This document shows positions 9,688 to 17,195 of a stretch of 64,000 nucleotides of DNA, one piece after another. A model generated the notes under the pieces. It made no database searches, was not told where the DNA came from, and was given only the letters and a program-made list of their open reading frames with translations. Source of the stretch: Chryseobacterium sp. MYb264 (lineage in GTDB: Bacteria > Bacteroidota > Bacteroidia > Flavobacteriales > Weeksellaceae); the NCBI RefSeq assembly GCF_035974275.1, contig NZ_CP142422.1, positions 1,550,001 through 1,614,000 of the forward strand, in the 5' to 3' direction. The position numbers and the translations under genes are program-made. The first letter of the stretch is position 1; every line of letters starts with the position of its first letter.

Positions 9688-9814
9688 CGAAAAACAATTA
9701 AAACTGCAATATAAGGAATGTTACAAACAATCAAACAACAGGGATGCCAATACATTTTGCAGTATAACAATTCTTCTGTATGATAAAAGAAAGGAATGAA
9801 GTAATTTTAAAATG

Positions 9815-9842
9815 TAGGATGAGATTTTGTCCCCCCATCCTA
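9815..9842 (-). terminator. Hairpin downstream of the small membrane protein gene
   Basis: TAGGATG (9815-9821) pairs with CATCCTA (9836-9842). On the minus strand it follows the 9931-10140 gene. The trailing sequence is T/A-rich but not a clean T-run, so termination is plausible rather than certain. Confidence 0.4.
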
Positions 9843-9930
9843 TCGATTAAGATATTGTATTACATAAATATTATTAAACGTTTTTTTGAGATTGTAAACA
9901 ATGTCAGTTTATGAGTAGAAACTTTTACTA

Positions 9931-10140
9931 TTACTTGTCTTTGAATTTTGAAAAGTATTGATTTCCAATGTAAACACCTACTGAAATTACTAAACCTCTG
10001 AGGAACGACCAGAATAATATTTCGTTCACTTTATTTGTGGTGTAATTAGTATCATCGTAAAAATTAATTTCCATTAGAAATATAATTACCGTCATTATCA
10101 GTGCACCTAATGAAATTTTTTCTAATCTTTTCGAGTCCAT
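9931..10140 (-). CDS. Small two-helix membrane protein of unknown function
   Basis: The 69 residues form two hydrophobic segments (about 8-25 and 42-60) separated by a polar loop (NFYDDTNYTTNK), with a basic C-terminus. No family is recognised. A hairpin lies downstream and an attC-like palindrome upstream. Small membrane proteins of this kind are common single-gene cargo in flavobacterial islands. It could also be a chance open frame, but the charge pattern at the membrane edges argues for a real protein. Confidence 0.5.
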   Translation of the reverse strand: MDSKRLEKISLGALIMTVIIFLMEINFYDDTNYTTNKVNEILFWSFLRGLVISVGVYIGNQYFSKFKDK

Positions 10141-10214
10141 ATAATAAAAATTTTTTGACTTTTTAACCGGTGATGAGCTAATATATCATTTTTGAGATTT
10201 TAAAAGTGGTTATT

Positions 10215-10340
10215 AACGTTTCGGGGCTTTGCGATGGTGGGCAATCGAAGCACAAATCTTCAATTTTACACAAAAGTTGAACCGAAGAACTACCGTTGAA
10301 CTTTGAAGTTTCGCCCCACTATCGCAAGACCCTTGTTGAA
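10215..10340. repeat. Large imperfect palindrome resembling an integron-type attC site
   Basis: GGGGCTTTGCGATGGTGGGC (10223-10242) pairs with GCCCCACTATCGCAAGACCC (10313-10332) through a core of about 13 bp. An inner hairpin is centred near 10268. The outer edges carry AAC on the left and GTTGAAC on the right, resembling the R''/R' boxes of attC sites. A related sequence starts near 12460 (GGGGCTTTGCGAAATGAGC). It lies beside single-gene cargo and a recombinase remnant. Function as a recombination site is an inference from shape only. Confidence 0.5.
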
Positions 10341-10410
10341 CTAAACCTCCGGTAGCTTTACAGTTCGCATAAATCAGTTACTTTGTAAAGTTAATTAAAA
10401 AATCACTAGA

Positions 10411-10724
10411 ATGGCAACAAAAAAAAGAGTTTAGACGAGCTCAGAGAAAACAAAATTATCAATCAGGCGAAGCTCGAAGTTCCTGGTTTTACAGAACTTT
10501 TAGACCGTTTTAAACCTACCGTTTCGGTTTTGGGAAGAAGCCGAAGTACGTTCAATAATCACTCCAGACACGTCGCTGCGGTATCGCTGCATTTCGGTAA
10601 AATCCCGACAGAATTAGATGCAGAGCAAATCTATCATTACCTTTTTTATCTTCAGAAAAAATCAAAATCACCTTCACAATCTTATTTTAAACACACGGTT
10701 TTTGGAGATGAGCCAAAACTTTGA
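10411..10724 (+). pseudogene. Tyrosine recombinase (phage-integrase type) N-terminal fragment with frameshift
   Basis: From the ATG at 10411 the reading frame breaks in a run of eight A residues. With nine A residues it would read MATKKKSLDELRENK and continue unbroken to 10724. The protein part shows the SAM-like core-binding domain of transposon-associated tyrosine recombinases (RSTFNNHSRHVAAVSLHFG, then LYFLQ-type and SQSYFKHTVFG motifs). The catalytic domain is missing: after HTVFG the sequence jumps into a repeat and stops six codons later. The gene is dead and marks the end of a former mobile element. Confidence 0.72.
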
Positions 10725-10926
10725 AACCCCTAAAATCTAGCATTTGGGTAAGAGAATTTATGCCCAAAAGTGAAGGAAAACACGATAAAACCAAGAAAAG
10801 CTACCAATATTATTCACAAAAAAAGAGACTCTTCTAGAAGTCTCTTGTATATCTTTAAAATTTTCCGTCGAAAAACCCATAATGCTGAAAAAAAAGCTCC
10901 CGAAGCTTACGTTCAACATGAGTTTC
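10697..10926. repeat. Diverged direct repeat, copy A
   Basis: This segment aligns over its whole length with 12731-12957 at roughly 85-90% identity by eye. Both begin with GGTTTTTGGAGATGAGCCAA and lose similarity at AACATGAGTTT or AACAGGAGTTT. Each contains two minus-strand terminator-like hairpins (GAGACT/AGTCTC and AAGCT/AGCTT followed by T-runs on that strand). No conserved coding frame was found. It is probably the end of a mobile element present twice. Confidence 0.65.
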
Positions 10927-11028
10927 ATTACCGGCTTTTCAAGAACAAGGACACTCTCGTTATTGTGTGCTGAACTTCTTCGTCAGTCTAATCTTAATTT
11001 ATATTCAAGCTGTTTTGCAAATAAAGAA

Positions 11029-11066
11029 AGCCTGTCGAAATTCATTTAAAGAACTCTGACAGGCTT
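11029..11066 (-). terminator. Terminator of the ABM-domain gene
   Basis: AGCCTGTC (11029-11036) pairs with GACAGGCT (11058-11065). On the minus strand the hairpin is followed by TTTCTTTATTT. It lies about 25 bp after the stop codon of the monooxygenase-fold gene. Confidence 0.7.
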
Positions 11067-11091
11067 CCATTTTAGAATACTTGTGCTTTGT

Positions 11092-11385
11092 TTATTTAGC
11101 TGCTAACACATCTATTTTCTCAATAGAAGGTTGAGTAGCCAACAATTCAGGTGCATTTTCCATTAACGCTTTTGCAATCTTACCACCAAGATGAGCTTCT
11201 CTGCCTTCTTCATCTGAAAAAGTATCAAAAATTCCAAATGTAGAAGCGTCAATACGGAACGCATACCATGTAACAGTACCTGCTTCTTCATTAGCAAGTG
11301 GCAATGCACCTGTAATAAAATCTTCAACATCTTTTTCTTTTCCTGCTTTTGCCTCTAGTCGAACTAATAATCCTAGTTTTTTCAT
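11092..11385 (-). CDS. Antibiotic biosynthesis monooxygenase (ABM) domain protein, YgiN-like
   Basis: Start placed at 11385, giving MKKLGLLVRLEAKAGKEKDV. The longer frame from 11433 adds untypical residues. The 97-residue protein is one ABM ferredoxin-like domain with the hallmark GTVTWYAFRIDASTFGIFD strand region and a dimer-forming helix. Such proteins are small cofactor-free mono-oxygenases or quinol-handling proteins. It lies directly downstream of an AraC regulator on the same strand. A TACATTTG -7 element is read on the minus strand at 11422-11429, so it can be transcribed separately and is a likely target of that regulator. Confidence 0.85.
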   Translation of the reverse strand: MKKLGLLVRLEAKAGKEKDVEDFITGALPLANEEAGTVTWYAFRIDASTFGIFDTFSDEEGREAHLGGKIAKALMENAPELLATQPSIEKIDVLAAK

Positions 11386-11421
11386 TTTTTTTATTTTTAA
11401 ATTAAACCAATTTTGTTTTAA

Positions 11422-11429
11422 CAAATGTA
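11422..11429 (-). promoter_or_regulatory. -7 promoter element of the ABM gene
   Basis: On the minus strand this reads TACATTTG, matching the Bacteroidota TAnnTTTG consensus, about 37 bp before the start codon. Confidence 0.55.
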
Positions 11430-11484
11430 GCACCTTTAAGCTTGTGGTACTTTTTTATTTAGCTCAAAAACTTATGAAAAAAGG

Positions 11485-12345
11485 TCAAGTTTTCATAATG
11501 TTTTTTGGACTGTAACCAAATTCATTTTTAAAAGCTGTGCTAAAATTTGATAAGCTATCATAACCAAAGTCCATATAGATTTCTGATGGTGTTGCTTCAT
11601 TATTGAGCAATAATTTTTTGGCTTTGTTGAGCCGTTTTAGTTGAAACCATTTTCCTGGAGACTCTTGATATAATTGTAAAAATTTTCGTTTAAAAGTAGA
11701 CAGACTCATATTACATAGAAAAGCGACCTCGTCAATATTCAAACTCGTGTACAGATTTTTTTCAATGACCATTTTAAAAGATAATTCTCTTTCATTGATT
11801 AACAATGAATGTAGATAAACAAAAAAGCTTTGCCCATACTTATCAGCCAGATACAGCATAATTTCTTCAAATTTCAATTCCAGAATCTTTTGAGAGATAG
11901 TTTGATTCAAACCATAAATTTGTTGAATAGAATTAATAAAATGGATAATAAAATTGTCTTTTTGAATAAGGAAAAAGGGACTATTGGTCGTTGTTTTATT
12001 TAAGTTATTTGGATTAGATAAATGCCCATATTTCAATAAAAAATCATTAATATTTTTCTGAGAAAAGAAAAAGAGTAGGCAGCTGTAGCTATTTGCCCCG
12101 ATAAGTTCTGTTGTTAAAAAATTCCCCGATGCAAGGAGCAAGGCTTGCGTAGGATCTATTGAAACGATGTCATTAGAAAAGTGAATGTCCTTTTGACCGT
12201 CCAACAAAAAACTGAATACATTTTTGTTTAGGTTTATCTTATTTTTGGAAACATGTTTATACGCTTCGTAGTTAGCAATTTGCAGGTCTGGAGTCTCTGT
12301 GTGGTTATTATCAAATAAATGTTCAGGAAAGTTTATAATATCCAT
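11485..12345 (-). CDS. AraC-family transcription regulator (ExsA-like N-terminal type)
   Basis: 286 residues. The C-terminal double helix-turn-helix occupies about 190-286: VAFLCNMSLSTFKRKF is the first motif, and the second contains YMDFGYDSLSNFSTAFKNEF and SPKNIMK. The N-terminal half is a sensor domain (FLLDGQKDIHFS region) like those of regulators whose HTH carries PGKWF. It resembles the regulator at 48536 more than the others here. The neighbouring ABM gene 99 bp downstream is the obvious target. The ligand is unknown. Confidence 0.93.
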   Translation of the reverse strand: MDIINFPEHLFDNNHTETPDLQIANYEAYKHVSKNKINLNKNVFSFLLDGQKDIHFSNDIVSIDPTQALLLASGNFLTTELIGANSYSCLLFFFSQKNINDFLLKYGHLSNPNNLNKTTTNSPFFLIQKDNFIIHFINSIQQIYGLNQTISQKILELKFEEIMLYLADKYGQSFFVYLHSLLINERELSFKMVIEKNLYTSLNIDEVAFLCNMSLSTFKRKFLQLYQESPGKWFQLKRLNKAKKLLLNNEATPSEIYMDFGYDSLSNFSTAFKNEFGYSPKNIMKT

Positions 12346-13041
12346 AAAATTATTGTCTTAAAAACATTTTGGCATTCTAAATATATTAAATTTCTATTTC
12401 AAAAATCGTTTCCTCAAGTTTGGATGAGAAGTTGTTTAGCCTTGTACATAACAGTTTGGGGCTTTGCGAAATGAGCTAAAATCGAAAACGAAAGTTTCGA
12501 CTTAGGCTACACAAAGTAAAAGCCAATTTCTATACGGGAAATTATGAAAAAAAAAGCTAATAAAATTGGCATTGAGGAATATGAAGCAAAAAAAATTTAA
12601 CTAGCACGTTACACCGCCATTTTGCCAATACAATTTTTGCTTAAACCTTCGGCGGATTTACCATACGCATAATTAAGTTGAACTAAACCTCCGGTTGCGA
12701 GCTTCGATTTGCGCGGTCCGCCAAGTTGGTTTTTGGAGATGAGCCAAAACTTTGAAAAGCCTAAAATCTAACATTTTGCGTAAGAGAATTTATGCCCAAA
12801 TGTGAAGGAAAACACGATAAAACCAAGAAAAACCACCAAATTCACCCACAAAAAAAAGAGACCTTTCTGAAAGTCTCCTGTAAATCTTTAAAATCTTTCG
12901 TCGATAAGCCCATAATGCTGAAAAAAAGCTCCCGAAGCTTCCGTTCAACAGGAGTTTATCTCAGCGTTTTTTATTATTTATTTTGGTTCGATGATTTTTC
13001 AATTCATTGTTGGCTTTGCAAGCCCAACGAAACTCTGGTTA
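12346..13041. other. Mobile-element debris between two AraC genes
   Basis: No intact gene. Left part: a GGGGCTTTGCGAAATGAGC motif near 12458 resembles the left arm of the 10.2-kb palindrome. Two motifs of the form AACCT(C/T)CGG appear near 12645 and 12689, the first followed by TACCATACGCATAA, like 10348-10377. Right part: repeat copy B. A frame from 12543 (MKKKANKIGIEEYEAKK) stops after 18 codons. A 102-codon frame at 12792 consists mainly of the repeat and is not credible as a protein. Confidence 0.6.
12731..12957. repeat. Diverged direct repeat, copy B
   Basis: Second copy of the 10697-10926 segment. It shares the GGTTTTTGGAGATGAGCCAA start, the TTATGCCCAAA and AACACGATAAAACCAAGAAAA blocks, and both minus-strand hairpins, and ends at AACAGGAGTTT. 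It lies 2 kb from copy A in the same orientation, so recombination between the two would delete the ABM/AraC pair. Confidence 0.65.
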
Positions 13042-13917
13042 TTATCTGCTGGCTTTATTTTCTCTATACGTTGTGGGTGTCATTCCAGTATGTTTTTTAA
13101 AGAATCTTGTGAAGTATGTGGGATATTCAAAGCCTAAATCATACCCAATTTCGCCAACAGTTCTATTTGATGTTTCCAAATGCTTTTTTGCCTCTGAGAT
13201 TATTTTATCCTGAATAATTTCTGAGGGAGTTTTACCAGTGTTGTATTTTATCAAGTCGCCAAAGTAGTTGGTAGACAAATGTAATTTATCGGAAAAATAA
13301 TGAACATTAGGTATTCCTTGCTGGCCGTTTAAATAGTAATCGTTTAATAACTTTTTAAATTCTAATACTAATTTGTTATACAGTGGCTGTCTTGTTTCAA
13401 ACTGACGTTTATAGCATTTGCCTATATAAGTAAATATCAGATTGCAATATGCCAACAAGAGAGCCATGTCATAGTTGTCTTTTTGGTATTCCTCCAAAAT
13501 TTGTACATACAAATTTTCTATTCTATTTTGCTCATCATTTGTTAGGAATAAGGCTTCGTTAATGTCATACTGAAAAAAGCTAAAATCAATGTTGTAATCT
13601 CGTAAAAGTATGGGCGAAATCAAAATGTGGTAACCTTCCCATCTTTTATCTATATTCCAACTGTGAATTTGATTAGGTTTAATAAAATATAGAAATGCTG
13701 ATGTTGTATCAAACTCAGTATTTCCATACCAATTTAAGTCTGTCATATTGCGCTTAAATGCCATCATATAAAAGTCTGATGTAAGCCCATCACACAACAA
13801 ACGTAAACTTTTACAGTCTTCATATTTTACAACATCTATCAAGTCTTTCTTTGGGTCGTTGTAACCATTAAACCTGTTGTATTCTTTTATGTTATCAAAA
13901 TGAATCATAAGCTTCAT
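13042..13917 (-). CDS. AraC-family transcription regulator
   Basis: 291 residues. The C-terminal HTH domain spans about 190-288 (LSTNYFGDLIKYNTGKTPSE, then GEIGYDLGFEYPTYFTRFF). The N-terminal half contains the HILISPILLRDYNID and FFQYDINEALFLT signatures shared with the regulators at 45557, 53068 and 53996, so they are paralogues. Either of two close ATG codons (13917 or 13908) may start it. The SDR gene just upstream on the same strand (73 bp apart) is probably co-transcribed with it. Confidence 0.94.
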   Translation of the reverse strand: MKLMIHFDNIKEYNRFNGYNDPKKDLIDVVKYEDCKSLRLLCDGLTSDFYMMAFKRNMTDLNWYGNTEFDTTSAFLYFIKPNQIHSWNIDKRWEGYHILISPILLRDYNIDFSFFQYDINEALFLTNDEQNRIENLYVQILEEYQKDNYDMALLLAYCNLIFTYIGKCYKRQFETRQPLYNKLVLEFKKLLNDYYLNGQQGIPNVHYFSDKLHLSTNYFGDLIKYNTGKTPSEIIQDKIISEAKKHLETSNRTVGEIGYDLGFEYPTYFTRFFKKHTGMTPTTYRENKASR

Positions 13918-13989
13918 TTAAAATTAAGGATAAGACACCATAAGAAATGCCTTATCCTAATATTAAAATTACGTCTAATTATTGAATTA

Positions 13990-14742
13990 TTAAAATTCCT
14001 GTACGGTCGGACGAAGAACAATTTCGTTGATATCTACATCTGCGGGTTGTTCTATGGCATAGGCAATGGCTCTTGCAACAGAATCGGCTGGAATGGCGTG
14101 TATGTAAAAATCTACTACGAAGTCAGTACTTGCTTTGTGTGAGCTTCCATATTTCAATTCTGAATCAATAGCACCTGGTTCAATGGTTGTAGTTCTAATT
14201 TTTCCACCTACTTCGTGGCGTAACCCTTCGGAAATAGCCCGAACTGCAAATTTGGTACCACTGTAAACCGTACCTCCTGGACTAAATACCTTAATTCCTG
14301 CTACAGAAGAAATATTGATAAAATGTCCTGATTCTTGTTTTTCGAAAATAGGCAATGCTGCTGCTATTCCGTACAATACTCCTTTGATATTAATATCAAT
14401 CATTCTCTCCCATTCATCCACTTTAACTTCAGTTAATGGAGCAATTGACATTAAGCCTGCATTATTCAAAAGGACATCAAGTTTCCCGAACTCACTGATG
14501 GCTTTATTGATTAAAGCTTGTACATCGGATTTATTGGTTACGTCTGTTTTAAGATAAACTGCTTTTCCGTTTCCTTGTTTATTAATGTCTACAGCAATTT
14601 TGTTTAGGCTTTCTTCTCTGCGGGCTCCTAAAACTACGTTTGCTCCTTTAGCAGCTAAAAGACGTGCAGTACTTTCACCTAAGCCACTACTTGCTCCTGT
14701 AATTACTACTACTTTACCCGAAATGTTCTCTGATAGATTCAT
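13990..14742 (-). CDS. Short-chain dehydrogenase/reductase (SDR)
   Basis: 250 residues. Cofactor motif VVITGASSGLGESTA (TGxxxGxG, about 10-25), NNAG at about 90, catalytic Ser of NISSVAG and the YSGTKFAV motif (YxxxK). This is a full-length classical SDR, NAD(P)H dependent and cytosolic. Paired with a downstream AraC gene, it repeats a layout seen several times at 45-57 kb. The substrate is unknown, but family members of this type reduce small carbonyl compounds. Confidence 0.93.
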   Translation of the reverse strand: MNLSENISGKVVVITGASSGLGESTARLLAAKGANVVLGARREESLNKIAVDINKQGNGKAVYLKTDVTNKSDVQALINKAISEFGKLDVLLNNAGLMSIAPLTEVKVDEWERMIDINIKGVLYGIAAALPIFEKQESGHFINISSVAGIKVFSPGGTVYSGTKFAVRAISEGLRHEVGGKIRTTTIEPGAIDSELKYGSSHKASTDFVVDFYIHAIPADSVARAIAYAIEQPADVDINEIVLRPTVQEF

Positions 14743-14988
14743 ACTTATTAAATTTTAATTTATGATTTTTAATAATTTATGATGCAAAATTACTTCGATG
14801 ATACATTTCTGAGTTAAAACAAAATAGGGAAAAGATGAAACAAATTACAGGTATGGGTGAACTTAAGCTTGCAGATAAATTCCAAATTTACGCATTGCGT
14901 CAATCCAAATTATATGATATTCGCAAAGCCATTTATACTAATAATATAAAATATTATTTTGATGAATTGATCATTGGTTTCATACAGT

Positions 14989-15156
14989 CTTATTTTGGTC
15001 AAATCTACGTTTAGATTAGCGAACTTTTTACATTTTAACCCCCATTTTTTTAATTTCTTAATCAGTATGATTATCCAAAATCTTAGCATAACGGTAAAAG
15101 GTAGCCCTAGTCAGTCCAAAAGGCTTATAAATATCTTCGGGACGTTTCGTGACATC
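14989..15156. repeat. Right copy of the 168-bp recombinase-tail direct repeat
   Basis: Same length and orientation as 7503-7670. On the minus strand it encodes the same recombinase tail, but the copy has a premature TAA after ILDNHTD and later changes (EIKKMGVKM). Similarity ends at GACGTTTCGTGACATC, where a DUF6624-like sequence begins. Confidence 0.75.
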
Positions 15157-15481
15157 TTTGTGCAGTCCCAACCAGATTGCATCCATTTGTCTTTGATTCA
15201 CCTCCTTTAAAGTTGGCATACCATACTTTTCAATAATGCTAATCACTAATTCTTGATTCCTGTGATCTTCTTTAGCGAATTTAATAAGTTCATTTGATTT
15301 TCTTATCCGTTGGTCATTTTCTAAAACTTCGCTCAAAATTTGACGTTGTCTGCTGCAATCGACTTCAATAATATCTATTGAACCTACATAGACAAATTTA
15401 TCCCTATTCATATAAAGGAATATTGATATTATTAAAACAAGAGCGGTTAATATGCTGAAAAATATTTTTTTTTATCTTCAT
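15058..15481 (-). pseudogene. DUF6624-type protein fused to a serine-recombinase tail; broken
   Basis: Two unrelated parts are joined. Residues up to WLGLHK match the pattern of DUF6624 proteins (NDQRIRKSN, then EKYGMPTLKEV and MDAIWLGLH). The rest is the recombinase HTH tail from the direct repeat. Upstream, an ATG at 15481 would give a signal-anchor (MKIKKIFFSILTALVLIISI) leading into the frame, but a run of nine A/T at 15465-15473 throws it off by one base. The chimera shows where the repeat landed inside a DUF6624 gene. It is almost certainly non-functional. Confidence 0.7.
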
Positions 15482-15684
15482 TTCTATTTTTGTGTCATAT
15501 TCCAAAATGGGCTGACCACTTGGTTAAAAACTAATTTTTCTCAAAGATAGGAATTATTTTAAGTGTCGGAATAAAATATGGATTATAATAGTGACATCGT
15601 CACAACGTCCTAAATTATCAAAAAATGTCTGCACTGATTTTTTTTAAACTAAGTTGGGCATTTTAGGGCAGATTAAACGGTATA

Positions 15685-16631
15685 GTGTTCAAAATTAATA
15701 TATTTGCTTACACAATCACGTTTATGGCTATGTTTACATTATTTCTAAGTTTTCTTCTTGTATGTTTTTTTCTTGTAAAAAAATTAATAGTGGGGAAAAG
15801 ATTTCACAAAATGCCAAGAAGAATGATGTTTTTTTTAATTCCTATGCAAGTAGGTACGCAATGGGGGCTTACAGATACATTGGGAAATATAAAGGTTTCT
15901 CCTCAATATGATGAAGTAATTGATTTCGATATTGATCCGATTATGGGAGAGCCTACACGTTCGTATTATTTGATGCGAAAAGGAAATACGCTTCATTATA
16001 TAGATTCAAACAATAAGAGATATTTTACCAATTTTGAAATTGTCCAGGATAGTGATAAAAATATTTTTTACAAGAAAAATAATCGAGTGGGATTCACTCG
16101 TCCCTCTTTTGTTAACGGAGAATGCAAATTGATGAAAATCCTGACTCTTATCCATATGATAAAATTACCAGATTAAAAGATAAGCTATTTTCTTACAGCA
16201 TCGTAAAGACTGCTAATAAAGTTGGACTTTTAGAGTACGAAACTAAAATTGTGATTCCTTTACAATACGATTCACTAGACTATTCCGTTCAAGGTGAGAC
16301 CGCAACTTTTACAGCTTATCGTTTGAAAGAGAAGAAGATTATTTCAACTGAAAGACTTCCGATAGACCTGAGACTTCCACCACCGCCAAGTACAAAGAGT
16401 AAAATAACCTGGGAAGAATTATTAAAGATGGAAAAAGTACCGGACGGTGAAGGCTCTGCATTACTGAAGAGATATAAAAATATTTCGCGAGTGAAAGGAA
16501 ATCTCAACAAAATAGTAATAAAAGAAAATAATAGCGAGCGGTATGCGATTTTTGATAGGTACTCAAATCAGCCATTAGAATTAAAGTATCGTTTATTTTC
16601 ACTAATCACAAATTGTCTTAACAATAATTAA
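15685..16631 (+). pseudogene. WG-repeat membrane-anchored protein interrupted by a frameshift
   Basis: The 5' frame (15685-16176, GTG start, or ATG at 15724) encodes a membrane anchor at about 12-36. WG-type repeat motifs follow (GTQWGLTDTLGNIKVSPQYD). After GECKL near 16125 the meaning moves to the next frame, where DENPDSYPYDKITRLKDKLF and KVGLLEYETKIVIPLQYDSL continue the repeat pattern to 16631. One indel around 16110-16130 explains the break. WG-repeat proteins are surface or envelope proteins of unclear role. A sequencing error remains possible. Confidence 0.7.
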
Positions 16632-16685
16632 ATCAAAAGCTTATGTCATCTCAATCATATCAAGATTTAAAAAAATTTAACACAA

Positions 16686-16721
16686 ATAGTTGTTATTACA
16701 ACTATTGTTTAATTAACTTTG
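16686..16721 (+). promoter_or_regulatory. Promoter of the efflux operon with an overlapping palindromic operator
   Basis: A perfect inverted repeat, ATAGTTGT-TATT-ACAACTAT (16686-16705), overlaps a TTG at 16690-16692. A TAACTTTG -7 element lies at 16714-16721, 21 bp further on. The first gene encodes a MarR-family repressor, so the palindrome is the probable site of autoregulation. Confidence 0.75.
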
Positions 16722-16739
16722 TTCAATAATAATTTTTAT

Positions 16740-17195
16740 ATGAAAGCTGAAAAAATATTAACTGAACAAGATCGATACAATCTGCTTACCGGTAATGTAC
16801 CTCTACTGTTCAACCGTTTTTTGGGTCAGCAATTCAAATTGAATAATATTAACCTGACCCGGGAACAATGGTCGGTGCTAGTACCTTTATGGAAACAACA
16901 GGGATGTTCACAGCAGTCAATAGCAGATTTTACCCACAGGGATAAACCCAGCATAACTAGACTTATTGATCAATTGGAAAAAGAAGGTTACGTAGAAAGA
17001 AGGTCTCACCCTACTGACAGAAGGCAAAATCTAATATATTTAACAAATAAAGGAAAGGAGATAGAGGAAAAAGTAATGTATATTGTGAACAATGTCACCG
17101 AAAGAGCAACCAGAGGACTTTCCGAAAATCAAATTATGGAGATAAAAAACTTCTTTCAGCATATTCAAAACAACATTCAAAACGAAATGTTATGA
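16740..17195 (+). CDS. MarR-family transcription regulator
   Basis: Start placed at 16740 (MKAEKILTEQDRYNLL). An earlier in-frame ATG at 16719 lies within the -7 element. The 151-residue protein has a MarR winged helix-turn-helix (LTREQWSVLVPLWKQQGCSQ, then HRDKPSITRLIDQLEKEGYV and the wing RRSHPTDRRQNLIYLT). MarR proteins repress efflux or stress operons until a phenolic, lipid or oxidant ligand binds. Its stop overlaps the start of tolC (ATGA), so it is translationally coupled to the efflux genes it probably controls. Confidence 0.94.
   Translation: MKAEKILTEQDRYNLLTGNVPLLFNRFLGQQFKLNNINLTREQWSVLVPLWKQQGCSQQSIADFTHRDKPSITRLIDQLEKEGYVERRSHPTDRRQNLIYLTNKGKEIEEKVMYIVNNVTERATRGLSENQIMEIKNFFQHIQNNIQNEML

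Noticed and set aside
9688..9930. Possible sodium or pH riboswitch upstream of nhaA
   Set aside because: Only a weak hairpin that fits a terminator for the neighbouring small gene was seen; no known riboswitch pattern.
10770..10973. Open frame of 67 codons in repeat copy A
   Set aside because: The matching segment in copy B is not open in the same frame, so coding constraint is absent.
12792..13100. Open frame of 102 codons after repeat copy B
   Set aside because: It is largely repeat sequence carrying terminator hairpins, differs in frame from copy A, has no domain and overlaps the 3' end of a solid AraC gene on the other strand.
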